Part shown: piece by piece, positions 23,016 through 33,256 of the stretch | How positions within the stretch are numbered: position 1 is the first letter of the stretch | How the letters are laid out: the number at the start of each line of letters is the position of its first letter | Origin: Coix lacryma-jobi var. lacryma-jobi | Taxonomy: Eukaryota > Streptophyta > Magnoliopsida > Poales > Poaceae | Reading direction: 5' to 3' | Assembly: GCA_009763385.1 (NCBI GenBank) | Contig: CM019824.1 | Location: 147,939,705-148,003,704, forward strand | Length of the DNA stretch: 64,000 nt | Notes under the pieces: model-generated | Seen by the model: the letters and a program-made list of their open reading frames with translations, nothing else | What the model was told of the DNA's origin: nothing | Database searches by the model: none | Program-made: the position numbers and the translations under genes

Positions 23016-24159
23016 ATGACTGGTTTCCAACTTCCGAATAACTACGTTGAGGATCTCGAAGCTTTACTAAGGAAAACAAGACGCAAACTCAAGAGACCCT
23101 CACTACCACTTCCAGAAGTTAGCCAGATAAGAAGAAGCTTAACACCAGTGTTGGACACCATGGCCGACAAGACACTCCGCGAGTTCTCTGCACCAACCAC
23201 TGCCAACATCAGGATTGGGCCAACAGTCAATGTGGGAGACAATGGATCTGAACTCAAGCCAGCTTTGATCAACATGGTGCAAGCTAATCAGTTTTGCGGA
23301 AAGACACATGAAGACGCAAGCGCTCATCTCCATCACTTTCTGGAGATTTGTAGCACTTTCACCATCAGGGGAGTCGAAAGAGACGCCATTCTACTTCGCT
23401 TATTCCCATTTTCACTATTGGGAAAAGCAAAACAATGGTTCTACGCCAACAAAGACAAAAACACCTCATGGGCGATCTGTTCAACTGTCTTCCTAGCAAA
23501 GTTCTTTCTAGTGGGCAAGACGAATGCCCTCCGTGCTAAGATTTCAACTTTCCAGCAACAATACGACGAATCAATCCTAGAGGCTTGGGAACGCTTTCAA
23601 GACTACATATCAGAATGCCCTCACCATGGGATGGAGAATTGGCTAATCATGCAGACCTTCTACCACGGGCTCACTTCGAGTACCCGTGAGAATGTGGATG
23701 TCGCTGCTGGAGAATCATTTTTGTCACTCACTATCAACAATGCTACTACACTCATTGAGAAGATGGCCTCTAACCAAGGATGGAACGAGGAACGCTCTCA
23801 GCCACGCAAGAGGGGAGGAATACATCAACTAAAGAAAGTAGACATGTTGTCTGCCAAACTTGACCTACTCATGAAGAAGTTCGATGAACACACTCCCAAG
23901 AAAAAAGACGTCAAGCAAATCTACGAATCTCGCATGACATGTGAAGAGTGTGGAGGCACTGGTCATTCAGGGAGCAACTGCCCTGAGATCCAAGAGGATG
24001 CAAAGTACATCAACAGCAACACCAACTATCGTCCTCAACAAGCTCAAGGATGGAACCAACAATCGAGGCCCAATTACTCAGGTAACTACTCAGGTAACTA
24101 CCAAGGTAATACATTTAACCAACCACCTTTGAGAGAGATGATATCTAATCAAAACAAGA
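23016..24159 (+). pseudogene. gag of element 2, open but C-terminally cut by E
   Basis: Encodes a Gag capsid/nucleocapsid polyprotein from ATG 23016. Visible parts: an N-terminal region; a retrotransposon gag core (residues about 85-230) with FCGKTHEDASAHLHHFLEIC, then LFPFSLLGKAKQWF and EAWERFQDYISECPHHG; a zinc knuckle CEECGGTGHSGSNC (near residue 310); and a Gln/Asn-rich tail with NYSGNYSGNYQGN repeats. This order is typical of Athila/Tat-type gag. The frame stays open to 24230, but from about 24160 the sequence belongs to the inverted Sirevirus fragment E. The last 23 residues are therefore foreign, and the natural link to the protease is lost. Confidence 0.85.
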
Positions 24160-25458
24160 TTTGCACAAGGTGCAATGGAAAACCAGATTGGGAGCACGAG
24201 TCCCAAAAATATGAGAAGCACCCTTATTAAGAGAAGTCCCTTGGACATCACCCGAAGAAACAACAAGGTTAAGAGTAGCTATGAAAGAGCTATCCGAAAC
24301 CTTGACACTAGTGCTAAGGTCAACAGACTCACGTGCAACACAAGAACTCAACTCCGGTTGCAAAGAAGCAATTTTAGAAGCATCAACATCGGAGTTGCAA
24401 GAAGTGCGTGAATCAAAAGACTTAGCACAAAGACTCTTGCATCTTTTGGCTAAAACCTCATTCTCAAACATGAGGCGATCACAAGTACCACAAGGAGTGT
24501 TTCTCAAATTTTCCATCTCCTTTTCAATGCACTCGGCATATGTGGTACGCAAGAGTTCAATCTCTTTCTCAAGGTTAGCACTCATATCATTGTGCTCAAC
24601 CAACTTAGCGCTCATATCATCGCGCATTTGCTTCAAAACCAAAACTTCTTTTTCTAAATCAATGCATGATGTGCAAATGAAATTGGTGGAAGAAACATCA
24701 CCATTCACATCAAGCAATGAATCATGATAAGCACAAGAAGTAAGGCAAGCATTTTTATTCAAAGAGCACAAGCTACAAGGCCTAGCATTTATCTCATCAA
24801 TTTCAGCCCTAGCATGCTCAAGTTCATCTACACATGTGGTGTGAGTCAATTTTAATTTATTAATTTCAGCAAGCAAAGACTCACAAGAAACACATGGTAA
24901 CAACGCATTTGACTTAAGCAAGGTTATTTCAGTTTTAGCACATTCAAGATCCTTGCACAAGTCAATGCAAACTAAGCATGGTTTGGAAGCATTGGATATC
25001 AACATTTCATTTTCAGATCTTAAGCTAGCAAGAGAAAAGCATAGCTCATCATTCTTCCTAACCATGTCACTACAAGAGGTGCAAGGTGAAGATGCACTAG
25101 ACTTCCAATGAAAAAGACCATTTTTTAGCCTAGTGATGGAGCAATTCAACTTCTCAATCTTTCTACGCAAGGTATCACAAAGCTCATCATATCTAACATT
25201 ATCATCACAACAAGCTTCAAATCATTGAGACAAAGCCCCAAGACTGGCAACAAGTGTACCTTTCTTGGCCTTGCCAAGTTCACGTACAAGATCCTCCGTT
25301 GAATGCTCATCATCTCCTAGAAAGTCCAGCAAAGCCTCCACCTCTCGTTCCATCTCAAGAACTGCACTCCTCCTTCTTGCCAAAATGTCGTCCTCGGTCG
25401 CATGTCCAAGACTCAAACCTAAGGACAAAGACACACTGGAAGAAGAGCTTGGTGCCAT
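24160..25458 (-). pseudogene. gag-like ORF of element E, coiled coil with CxxC repeats
   Basis: The start ATG is at 25458 (peptide MAPSSSSSVSLSLGLSLG). The frame has one in-frame TGA (25222-25224) and then stays open to the junction at 24160. The protein is a long predicted coiled coil interrupted at fairly regular steps by cysteine pairs: SPCTSC, KPCLVC, LPCVSC, RPCSLC, FICTSC and TPCGTC. It ends in HCTLCK, the first half of a zinc knuckle. The conserved copia gag core seen in A and D (KIWDTL, FMTLINKIRALG) is missing between the start and the coiled coil. This suggests an internal deletion or a distinct gag architecture. The region resembles the extended C-terminal Gag coiled coil of Sireviruses; the role of the cysteine pairs is unknown to me. 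Confidence 0.7.
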
Positions 25459-26220
25459 CTCCAAAAGCACCGTTAGTGTTAGCCAAAACACAAGCTCAAC
25501 ACCTCGACAAGCAAAGTCGGAAACAAAACCGCTCTCAAAAGGTTGCCTTCGTGGATCCGGAACCAGTTAAGGTAGAGAGATCCTTAACTAGCTCCGATAC
25601 GAATTGAAGGACCGAGTTGGCAACCAGAGGGGGGTGAATGGGAGCCTCAAATTTTTTCTCGAGAAATGATGGCCCTTGTCCCAGAAAATCACCCCAAAAG
25701 CGAAGACTCAAACAACCGGTGAGTTCACGACCTACGAATAGGTGGATACCCTAGGAGATGTCCTATAGGTATAGTGGAACTACCAAAGAACCCCCAAAAC
25801 CAAGCGCCAAAGCAACGGGGCTAAAACTGCACAAGCAAGCTCCTAGAACAATCGAACCTCCGATAACGGAACACCGAACTCCTATGGAGAAGAGAAAAGT
25901 GTTCGACCAAAACTACTTAGGCCATCTAGTGGAAAAAGCACCTTGGAAAGATCCTTATGAAGTTAGGAAACTAACACAACATATGGATCTCAAATCGGAG
26001 CTCGAACGCAAAAGATACGGACGCTAGAACCAACGAAACTCCAAAAGAGGAACACTTGACTCCTATGGAGAAAAAGGAAGTGTCCGACCAAAAATACTTT
26101 CACCAATGGTGTCAAAAGTACTTTGGAATGATCCTTAATAAGTTAGGAAACCAACGCAACAAACGGATCACAAATCGGAGCTCGTATGCAAAAGATACGG
26201 ACGAAATCAGCAAAACTGTG

Positions 26221-26392
26221 CAGTGGCGGACTGTCCGCTAGTGAACCGCGGACAGTCCGCGATTGAACCCCGGACAGTCCGGGAATGAGTCCCGAACAGT
26301 CCGCTGTTCAAAAATGAAAACAGCGACCTCGCTGCCCGTAAACAGCCCTGACCCCCGGACAGTCCGGGGATGAGTCCCGGACAGTCCGCCAC
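26221..26392. repeat. GGACAGTCC palindrome cluster of LTR E
   Basis: About six copies of GCGGACAGTCCGC or close variants (GGCGGACTGTCCGC, CCCGGACAGTCCGGG), each with arms of 5-7 bp around one central base. They lie downstream of the TATA-like box in element orientation, unlike in A, B and D. The junction sequence at 17392-17405 has another copy. Confidence 0.85.
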
Positions 26393-27273
26393 TGTCCAGA
26401 AAGCCCAAAAACAGCTCGGGACAAAACCAAAATCGATTGGATCTTCACCAAATCGAACGGGGCTGCAACCAAACTTCTCTCAAGTGTTCTTCTATGTGTT
26501 GGGAAGCTAATCCTAGGATATCATCACTCCAAACCAACTAATCCATGAGAAATCGGAAGAACACTAGAAAAGGGGGAAGAACGAATAACGAACGCGATTT
26601 CGACCCGATCTATGTGCTCATGAGGTTAGAGAGGAAATCCTTCGGTGGAAAGAAGGAGCTCACGACATAGAACAAATTGATTCAAACGGAATCGCAAATC
26701 GTCGCTCAGAGAGAGAGAACGAGACAAATCTCCAGGAGGGGAAAAACCGAAACGCGAAGAACAAAAACGCGAATTTGATCCAAAATCGCAGCCAACAAGA
26801 GGAGGACAAATTTGATCCTTGGATTTGGGAAGATGATGATTTGTATTATCACTCGATGTCGGGTTACAAGCCACTCCTCGCAATACAAAACGCGGATGGC
26901 GAAAAGCTCAAGAACAAGAGCCGGTCTCTCCTCTCACCCTAGCCTCCTCTCACCTAAACAAAATGAGAGTGACACCTCCAAGGATGGCTGTCCAACACAG
27001 CCCCTTCATCTATATATAGGCGCATGTCCAAATGACACAAACGCCCTAACATGAAGTACTAACCCAAATACCCCCTAGGGGTAAAACCGTCCGACTCTGG
27101 TAGTTTCCATCCGACGGCCACGGGCCTTCTCATCCTTCGCTTCGCCTCGACGCAAGCTCCAGGATGCCGCCACATGCCGTCACCGTCGACCGCCGCACCT
27201 TCTCACTGATAGCTTCGCCGCAACGCAAGCCTCTCGGTGCCGCCACGCGTCGACCGTCCTTTTGGACCTTCCC

Positions 27274-27510
27274 CCAGTTTTGAGGCCCAAACCGGGAAAC
27301 CTGCCAGCCCAGGTTTTGAGGCCCAAACCTAGAAACCGTCCACCCCGAGTTTTGAGGCCCAAACTCGGAAACCCGCGAGCCCAGGTTTTGAGGCCCAAAC
27401 CTAGAAACCGTCCATCCCGAGTTTTGAGGCCCAAACTCGGAAACCGGCCACCCGAGTTTTGAGGCCCAAACTCGGAAACCGTCGAGGTAGCTTTTTGAGG
27501 CTCAGCTACC
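27274..27510. repeat. Hairpin array with changing stems and constant loop (copy 2)
   Basis: Seven units of stem - TTTTGAGGCCCAAA - inverted stem, spaced by GAAACC plus 6-8 bp. Three CCGAG/CTCGG units are perfect. Two CCAGG/CCTAG units and one CCCAG/CCGGG unit have one mismatch each. The last unit has the different but perfectly paired stem GGTAGCT/AGCTACC. It is homologous to 18209-18480. Confidence 0.85.
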
Positions 27511-28120
27511 GAACCTGCGCCGTAGACGGGATGTGGTTCGCACACTCCGACCACCGGCACCGATGCCGATGCATGTCCAGCCTCCATGTCGGGCACAACG
27601 CCTTTGCCTTCCTTCTTGACTCGGCCGACGGCACTTGCGCCTCACGCAAGCCCGTGTCCGACCTCCCGCCAAGTGCCACAACGCCATCGTCTTCGTCCCG
27701 ACTCGGCCGATGCACCGCACATCCCCATGTGCTCTCGCTCACTGATGCCACGTGCCAGCTACCACAGCTGGTCCTCCGACCCTCTGGTCCATCAGTCCAA
27801 GCCTCACGTCCGCCCTTCACCGCTCTGGGTACTTCGGCATGGCACGTCCGCCGCACGGCATGCCCATCCTTCACCGCTCCCGGTCCGTCGGCACGGCACG
27901 GCTCTACTTGACCTTCACCTCGCCATAGACCACTGTATCTGAGCTTAACACCTGCACATCAACACAGCCAAGAGACACATGTTGCACACGCACACCAACA
28001 CAGAAACACACCACAACTCAACGCCACCGGTTAGTCACAAGCATTAAGCACATAGCGAGATAATGACTCAACCGGGAAAAGCCTCAAACCTTCCTTATCA
28101 AAGTCAATCATTCATCATAT

Positions 28121-28747
28121 ATGTTCTCAGATACAAACACTATATTATCAAAGAAGAAGAATAGGAACAAAAGAAGGAAGAACAAGAATACACAACCGCA
28201 TCAAGACACAGTATGGATGGTCAACTCTGTCCGAACAGAATACGACCACCTTCTTCCATCACCATACCTCACTAAGAGAGATGACCCAGGTGTACCCACC
28301 ATTGATTGCAAGATCGAGGGAAGTACATTCCACAAGACGTTCTGCGACATAGGTTCAAGTGTCAACATAATGTCTAAGGTAACATATGAATACTTATATA
28401 AAAATAGACCTATCTATCAGACATATGTGCAGCTGCAGCTGGCGGACCAAACTTATCGATTTCTGGAGGGAATAGTAAAAGACGTGATGATCCAAATTGA
28501 AGACCACTATGTTCCCACCGACTTCATAGTACTAGACATGGGAAGAAAAGACGATATTCATATCATCCTAGGAAGACCCTTCCTCAACACTACTGGCGCC
28601 ATTATCTACATGAGATCTGGAGAGATCCACTTCCAGTTCCCAAGAGAGAAGGTACGCTGTTACTTCACTAGTTATGCCACTAATGTACAGGCAAAGAAGA
28701 ACCACTCAAGGAGGAGGCGCCACACATCCCAACGCAACAAGAATTGA
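28121..28747 (+). CDS. Aspartic protease region of gypsy element 2
   Basis: A 208-residue open frame. A Lys/Asn-rich start (residues 1-25) is followed by a retropepsin fold. The catalytic motif is in TFCDIGSSVNIMS (DIG in place of the usual DTG, residues about 86-88), then VQLQLADQTYRFLEGIVKDV, the block DFIVLDMGRKDDIHI and the C-terminal signature ILGRPFLNTTGAII. These blocks match Athila/Tat-type proteases. It would process Gag. The first ATG lies just right of the E fragment, so the true N-terminus, probably fused to gag, is lost. No reverse transcriptase follows. The frame has no internal stop, which suggests recent activity or selection on gag and protease only. Confidence 0.75.
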   Translation: MFSDTNTILSKKKNRNKRRKNKNTQPHQDTVWMVNSVRTEYDHLLPSPYLTKRDDPGVPTIDCKIEGSTFHKTFCDIGSSVNIMSKVTYEYLYKNRPIYQTYVQLQLADQTYRFLEGIVKDVMIQIEDHYVPTDFIVLDMGRKDDIHIILGRPFLNTTGAIIYMRSGEIHFQFPREKVRCYFTSYATNVQAKKNHSRRRRHTSQRNKN

Positions 28748-30692
28748 CCAATCAAGGAAGGATGGGCTGACTATGAAGGAGAAGTCACCAGGAGTGAAGA
28801 CATCCCATTAAAAGAAATGAAGGACGAAGAAGTAAAGGAGACAAGTCCACCAGTCAAACAAGTGTGGAAAAAGAAAGAGAGTTCTACTGACGTGCAATCA
28901 TCGAGGTCCTCCTCAGGATCTGCTGATGCACCCAAGGAAGAATGAGGAGCATACAAGGAGTCTTGTTCGATAGACTATAAACGTCCAATCCTCGCCGAAA
29001 GGTAACTCGGTAGTTATCCATATTCATTAGCATTAAATTCATCATTAGTAGATTTAGCATGATCATTTTACTATTAGTATCATATTTACTTCTTAGCAAT
29101 TATATCTGCATTAGAAAACAAAATAAAGATATGGAAAACTCTAAAGCCCCATGAGAGTATTACACTTTCTGTGGAGGCATAAAAAATGATGATACATTTG
29201 CATATTTACTTCTGCATTGCATACATCCATAAAAACAAAAATCCAAAAAGAGATACTACGAAACACTGCTGAGAACATAAATAATCGTAAGAGCTTTAAG
29301 ACAATTAGACAAATGGAGGAATATTTATCACTAACGCTTAATCAAGTTCTACTAGTTGTGTTGTCTATCTTTGTATTCAGCAGGAAGAGAAGAAGAGAAG
29401 GACTTAAGAAACCACTAACAGTCTACTCGTCTTCTGGAGAAAAAGACCACGTCAAGATCCAGCTTGGGGGAAGGCACCCTCAGTTACCACAATAAGTATC
29501 ACGATTTTTTATCTATTACTATTAGTTCAGTTTGGTTAGATTAGGTTAATAAATGTAGAAACCCCTAAAAAGATGAATAACTATTACAAAACCAAATAAA
29601 GATATTATATAATGAATAAATGTCTAGGTAGATATAAACTTAATTTTGCTCATGATGAAAATGATGAACAATTGCTCTGCTGTAATTCCTTTTAAGTACC
29701 AACTGTTCGAACTTAAATTTTCTTGAGTTTTAGACAAAGTTGTTCTGAATAAACTCTGAACCTGAAACCTGTGGATTGCAAATGCTTGATCTAAAGTTTG
29801 GATAATTGTGAGATATGATATAAAAAGGTGTGAGCTGCTGTTTATCTAATTCCTAGAGATGCTAGAGTTCTGGAGATTTACACTTTGAAAAGATTAAAAA
29901 TACATGATGAGATCCTGTATGACATAACATGAATTCCTACCTAGAGCCATTAATATGATCTTAAGTTAAGGCTATTTGCTTTGTTCTAAGTTTTTAGTTA
30001 TGGTTGAGAAATTTCTCATGCTCTAGAGATCAAGAATGTTTTATTAAAAGATTCACTCTTCTGAAGTAGTATTGTGTTAGAGGCATGGGACTATGCAAAA
30101 GTATAAAAGGAGGAAATAAAAAGGGACAAGTGTCTGACTACCTCAGTTAAAAAAAAGAAAAAAAATGATAGCCCATGGTCCCTCTAATTACAATATGCCA
30201 GCAAGAGATGACAAATTTCAAATGTTCTAAGATCTTGATCTATGAGTATGACATCTTTCTCCCTAACTTTGAACTTTGACTTGGTATGATATGCTTTTCA
30301 CTTCTTAAAGCTCTAGATATATATCCATAGAAGGAAGAAAAATGCATCAGTGAGGAATCATAAAATATAAAAGAGCGATTTGAGAGTGTCATACATTGGA
30401 ATCTCTGATTTTTATTTTGAAAATATATAAAACTCCAGAATGAAGGTTGATCAAAGAGTTAGAGATACAGTGCTTAACTTGATTATTCTATCTTTCGATT
30501 ATTTAAAGATTCAGGTGAAGGCAAAAGCTCCATAGTTAAAGGTAATATGAGAAAGTCAGAATAGTTAACTCTAATCCAAGGGAAGATTTTTGTTTGAACA
30601 TATGTACCATTGAGGTGCGAAAGCATAGTAGCAATTCCTGATTCATCATGAATATTTGCTAAGGGACTAGCAAAAGGTAAACTTGGGGGAAT
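28748..30692. other. Non-coding 3' internal region of element 2
   Basis: About 1.9 kb of AT-rich sequence where pol would lie in an autonomous relative. No reverse transcriptase, RNase H or integrase motif was seen. It contains a PPT-like copy AGCTTGGGGGAAGG at 29461-29474 and the functional-position tract AAACTTGGGGGAAT at 30679-30692. Confidence 0.6.
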
Positions 30693-32487
30693 TGTTGACA
30701 CTGGTTATCTATCATAATTAAAGGATATATAAATATGAAAAGGGCAAGAATTCAATCACCAACAAAGGTTTAGGGTTTTAACTGACAATATTCCACGAGT
30801 TTTGGTGAACTATGATTCTGCAGGGACTAAACCAGGAAATCAACACCGATAGCTTCCCATAGAAGGAAACCGACGGGAGATAACTCCACCACCACGTCAG
30901 GAAGTTTCTAGAAGACTCCAGATGACACAAGAAGACACCAGGAGATCGACCACCACGAGAGGATGACGGGTGGGACCGACCGGTCCCACCTAGGGACCGA
31001 CCGGTCCCCCCTTGGGGCCGGTGGACTCTATCTTCTGGAAGGTTCTCCCACCGACCTCTAGGATGCATCTCAGCCGTACCTTAAGTCGGTTTGATCTAAC
31101 GGCCACGGTTCATTGCTCAGGGCTATATAAACAGCCCCTGACCCCCCTCTCCAGATCATCAGGCATTACATTCATCAGATCATCATCAGAATTATCAGAG
31201 AGGGAGATCAATCGGAAGCCCTAGAACCACATCCACCTAGAATAGTTAGATAGAATAGGATTAGAGGAGGCAAGCTTTGCTTGGATTCCTGATCTAGTCA
31301 CGAGAAGGCTCGGTAAACCCAAGATCTTCTCTCTTGTAATAACATTATGGATCTATTTCATAATTGCTCTTCTAGTTCATCATTGTTCTTCATTGTTTAT
31401 GTTCTAGTTCATCGTCTAGTTCATTTTCATCATCTAGTTCATCTTCTAGTTCATAATCCTGTTCTAGTTCATGTTCTAGTTCGTACTTTAGTTCTTCTCG
31501 ATGATCTAATTCACCTTATTGTTCATCTTTATGTTCTAGATAGCAATACAATTGATATGACTAAGACATCAACTATTATATTCTTAATTATATTTCTTAT
31601 AGGATGCTTTGATTATATATTTGGCATAGATAGTTCATTATTATGTTTATACTCATGTTCGTATAGCGCTCATCTTAATGATCATTGGGTGGGTGATAGA
31701 TGTTGTGTAGGCGTGGTGCCTATACACTATTTATCTGCGAATGCGTCCTATGTTCCGGATAGAGTGGTAGATCGCGGGTGTGATATTCCTGTTGAGTCCT
31801 TTGTATTCCACCTCCTGAATGCAGTGTTCAGTATGGCTCAGTTAACTCATGGTATAGGGGTTACTCTGTTTGGCACCTTTACTATGGAGTTGCCTCTTGA
31901 TTATAAATATGGTGTGACCTAGCCAATGATTGCCAAATATGTTTGCACTAATCAATGTATGCTATGACTTGTAATTAGGATAACTTAGGAATGTTTCTAT
32001 TCAATGCCTCTTCTAATCATCACTTGCTAGGTAGTACTGTTCTAGGATTATCTTTGATTGATCTGATCTCTGTTATCATTTATCATTTATCATTATCATT
32101 TACTCTGTAATCTGATCCCTGTTTAGAGTAATAAGTGTGTTATCAGTCTTTATCTTAAGTGTGTGCCATATTGAATGTTGTTAAGTCCTCATTAGTATAA
32201 TACCATCATACTTGAATAGATTAGTCTCTAGGCTAAATATAAATAATGATACCTGAGATTAGCTTGGGTGAAATGCTTCTACAACGAGTATATTTATCTG
32301 TGTGCTTGCAGGTAAATATTTATCTTTAATCCAGTGCCTTGATATATTTACATTGCTAGCTTCATGTTGGAGATGACAACTTGACGTTAAGTGAAGTTAG
32401 TAGTGTCCCGTGCACTCTTTAGTGCCTTCACTAGATTATTATTTATATGGTTCATTCTTAGAGTGATTCCATTAAGGAGTGTCAACA
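30693..32487 (+). repeat. 3' LTR of element 2
   Basis: 1795 bp, near-identical to 21063-22778 with scattered substitutions. It carries about 58 bp more near 32260-32320 and a short extra GGGACCGACCGGTCCC copy near 30990. It ends GTGTCAACA, then TSD CCCTC. Confidence 0.9.
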
Positions 32488-32492
32488 CCCTC

Positions 32493-33256
32493 ACAAATGA
32501 ATCAACACGGGCAACCATGAAAAATACCTAACTGGCTAGGGTTCAAAGAACCCAAGAGTAATAGAAACAAACCAGGCCGGCTAGATGTGAAACCAAGTGC
32601 TCAAGTCGTAGATCGAAGCTTCCCACTTTCTAATCTCACTTCCCTTGCTCAAATCTTGCAAGGGAATGAATCTAGGAGCAAAGGGGGAGAGAGACGGGAG
32701 GAGTCAATGCTTGGAGAGTATTTTGTCAGTTGGTAGGTCACAATAAGTGAAAGGAATGAGTGGGTGACGGTCAAAAGAGAAGTGGAGAGCTATTTATAGT
32801 TCCCAGTCCCGAGGCCTGTCGGTAGTACCGACCACCCATGGTCGGTAGTACCGACCGGCCAAAAATTGTTGCGCCAGATCTGAGTTGACCTGGATCCAAC
32901 TACCGGTCAAAGGTCGGTACCACCGAGGGTCGGCAGTACCGGCCTTATGGCGGTACTACCACCAAGTCAAAAAACGCGCACCAACAGAGAGCTCCGCAAA
33001 CCTGCCTTTCTACCGGCTTGGGTCGGTACCACCGAGGGTCGGTAGTACCGACCTTATGGTGGTGCTACCGCCAAACCATTTTGAACACGAACAGAGAGGT
33101 CTGCAAAAATGACCTTCCTACCGACCAAGGTCGGTACCACCGAGGGTCGGTAGTACCGGCCTTATGGCGGTACTACTGCCAAGTTATTTTCGAACCTACA
33201 CAGAGAGGGTGTTAGAATGATCTGGGTGGCCGGTAGTGCCGACCTTATGGCGGTAC
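32493..33256 (-). repeat. 3' LTR of element D, middle part
   Basis: Matches 48535-49290 of the 5' LTR, including most of the palindrome array (32820-33250). It breaks at GGTAC, the target of the solo LTR. Confidence 0.92.

Larger units (their letters stand above)
24160..28106 (-). mobile_element. Sirevirus E fragment: LTR, primer site and start of gag
   Basis: A minus-oriented copia fragment inside element 2. It comprises one LTR (25605 to about 28106), a primer binding site (25591-25602, minus TCGTATCGGAGC, two changes from consensus) and a gag-like region reading from 25458 down to 24160, where it is cut inside a zinc knuckle. There is no 3' LTR and no pol. The right boundary is approximate. 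Its LTR type recurs at 17390-18769. It entered by insertion plus deletion, or was captured by element 2 through template switching. Confidence 0.7.
25605..28106 (-). repeat. E-type Sirevirus LTR
   Basis: Starts TGAAGGACCGAGTTGGC on the plus strand (inverse of the LTR 3' end) beside the primer site; the outer end is placed near 28106 without a confirming duplication. It has a TATA-like CTATATATAG on the minus strand at about 27010-27020. CGGACAGTCCG-type palindromes lie at 26221-26392 and a hairpin array at 27274-27510. No gene is present: open frames in the GC-rich part are products of the repeats. Confidence 0.65.
21063..32487 (+). mobile_element. Ty3/gypsy element 2 with gag and protease but no RT
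   Basis: LTRs lie at 21063-22778 and 30693-32487, with TSD CCCTC (21058-21062 and 32488-32492). The primer binding site is at 22787-22804, and a polypurine tract (AAACTTGGGGGAAT) precedes the 3' LTR. Coding consists of a gag (23016-24159) and a protease (28121-28747). A 3.9-kb Sirevirus fragment (E) lies between them. No reverse transcriptase, RNase H or integrase was found, so the element is probably non-autonomous. The gag and protease resemble the Athila/Tat branch rather than chromoviruses. The two LTRs look very similar, so the insertion is probably recent relative to its surroundings. Confidence 0.9.
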
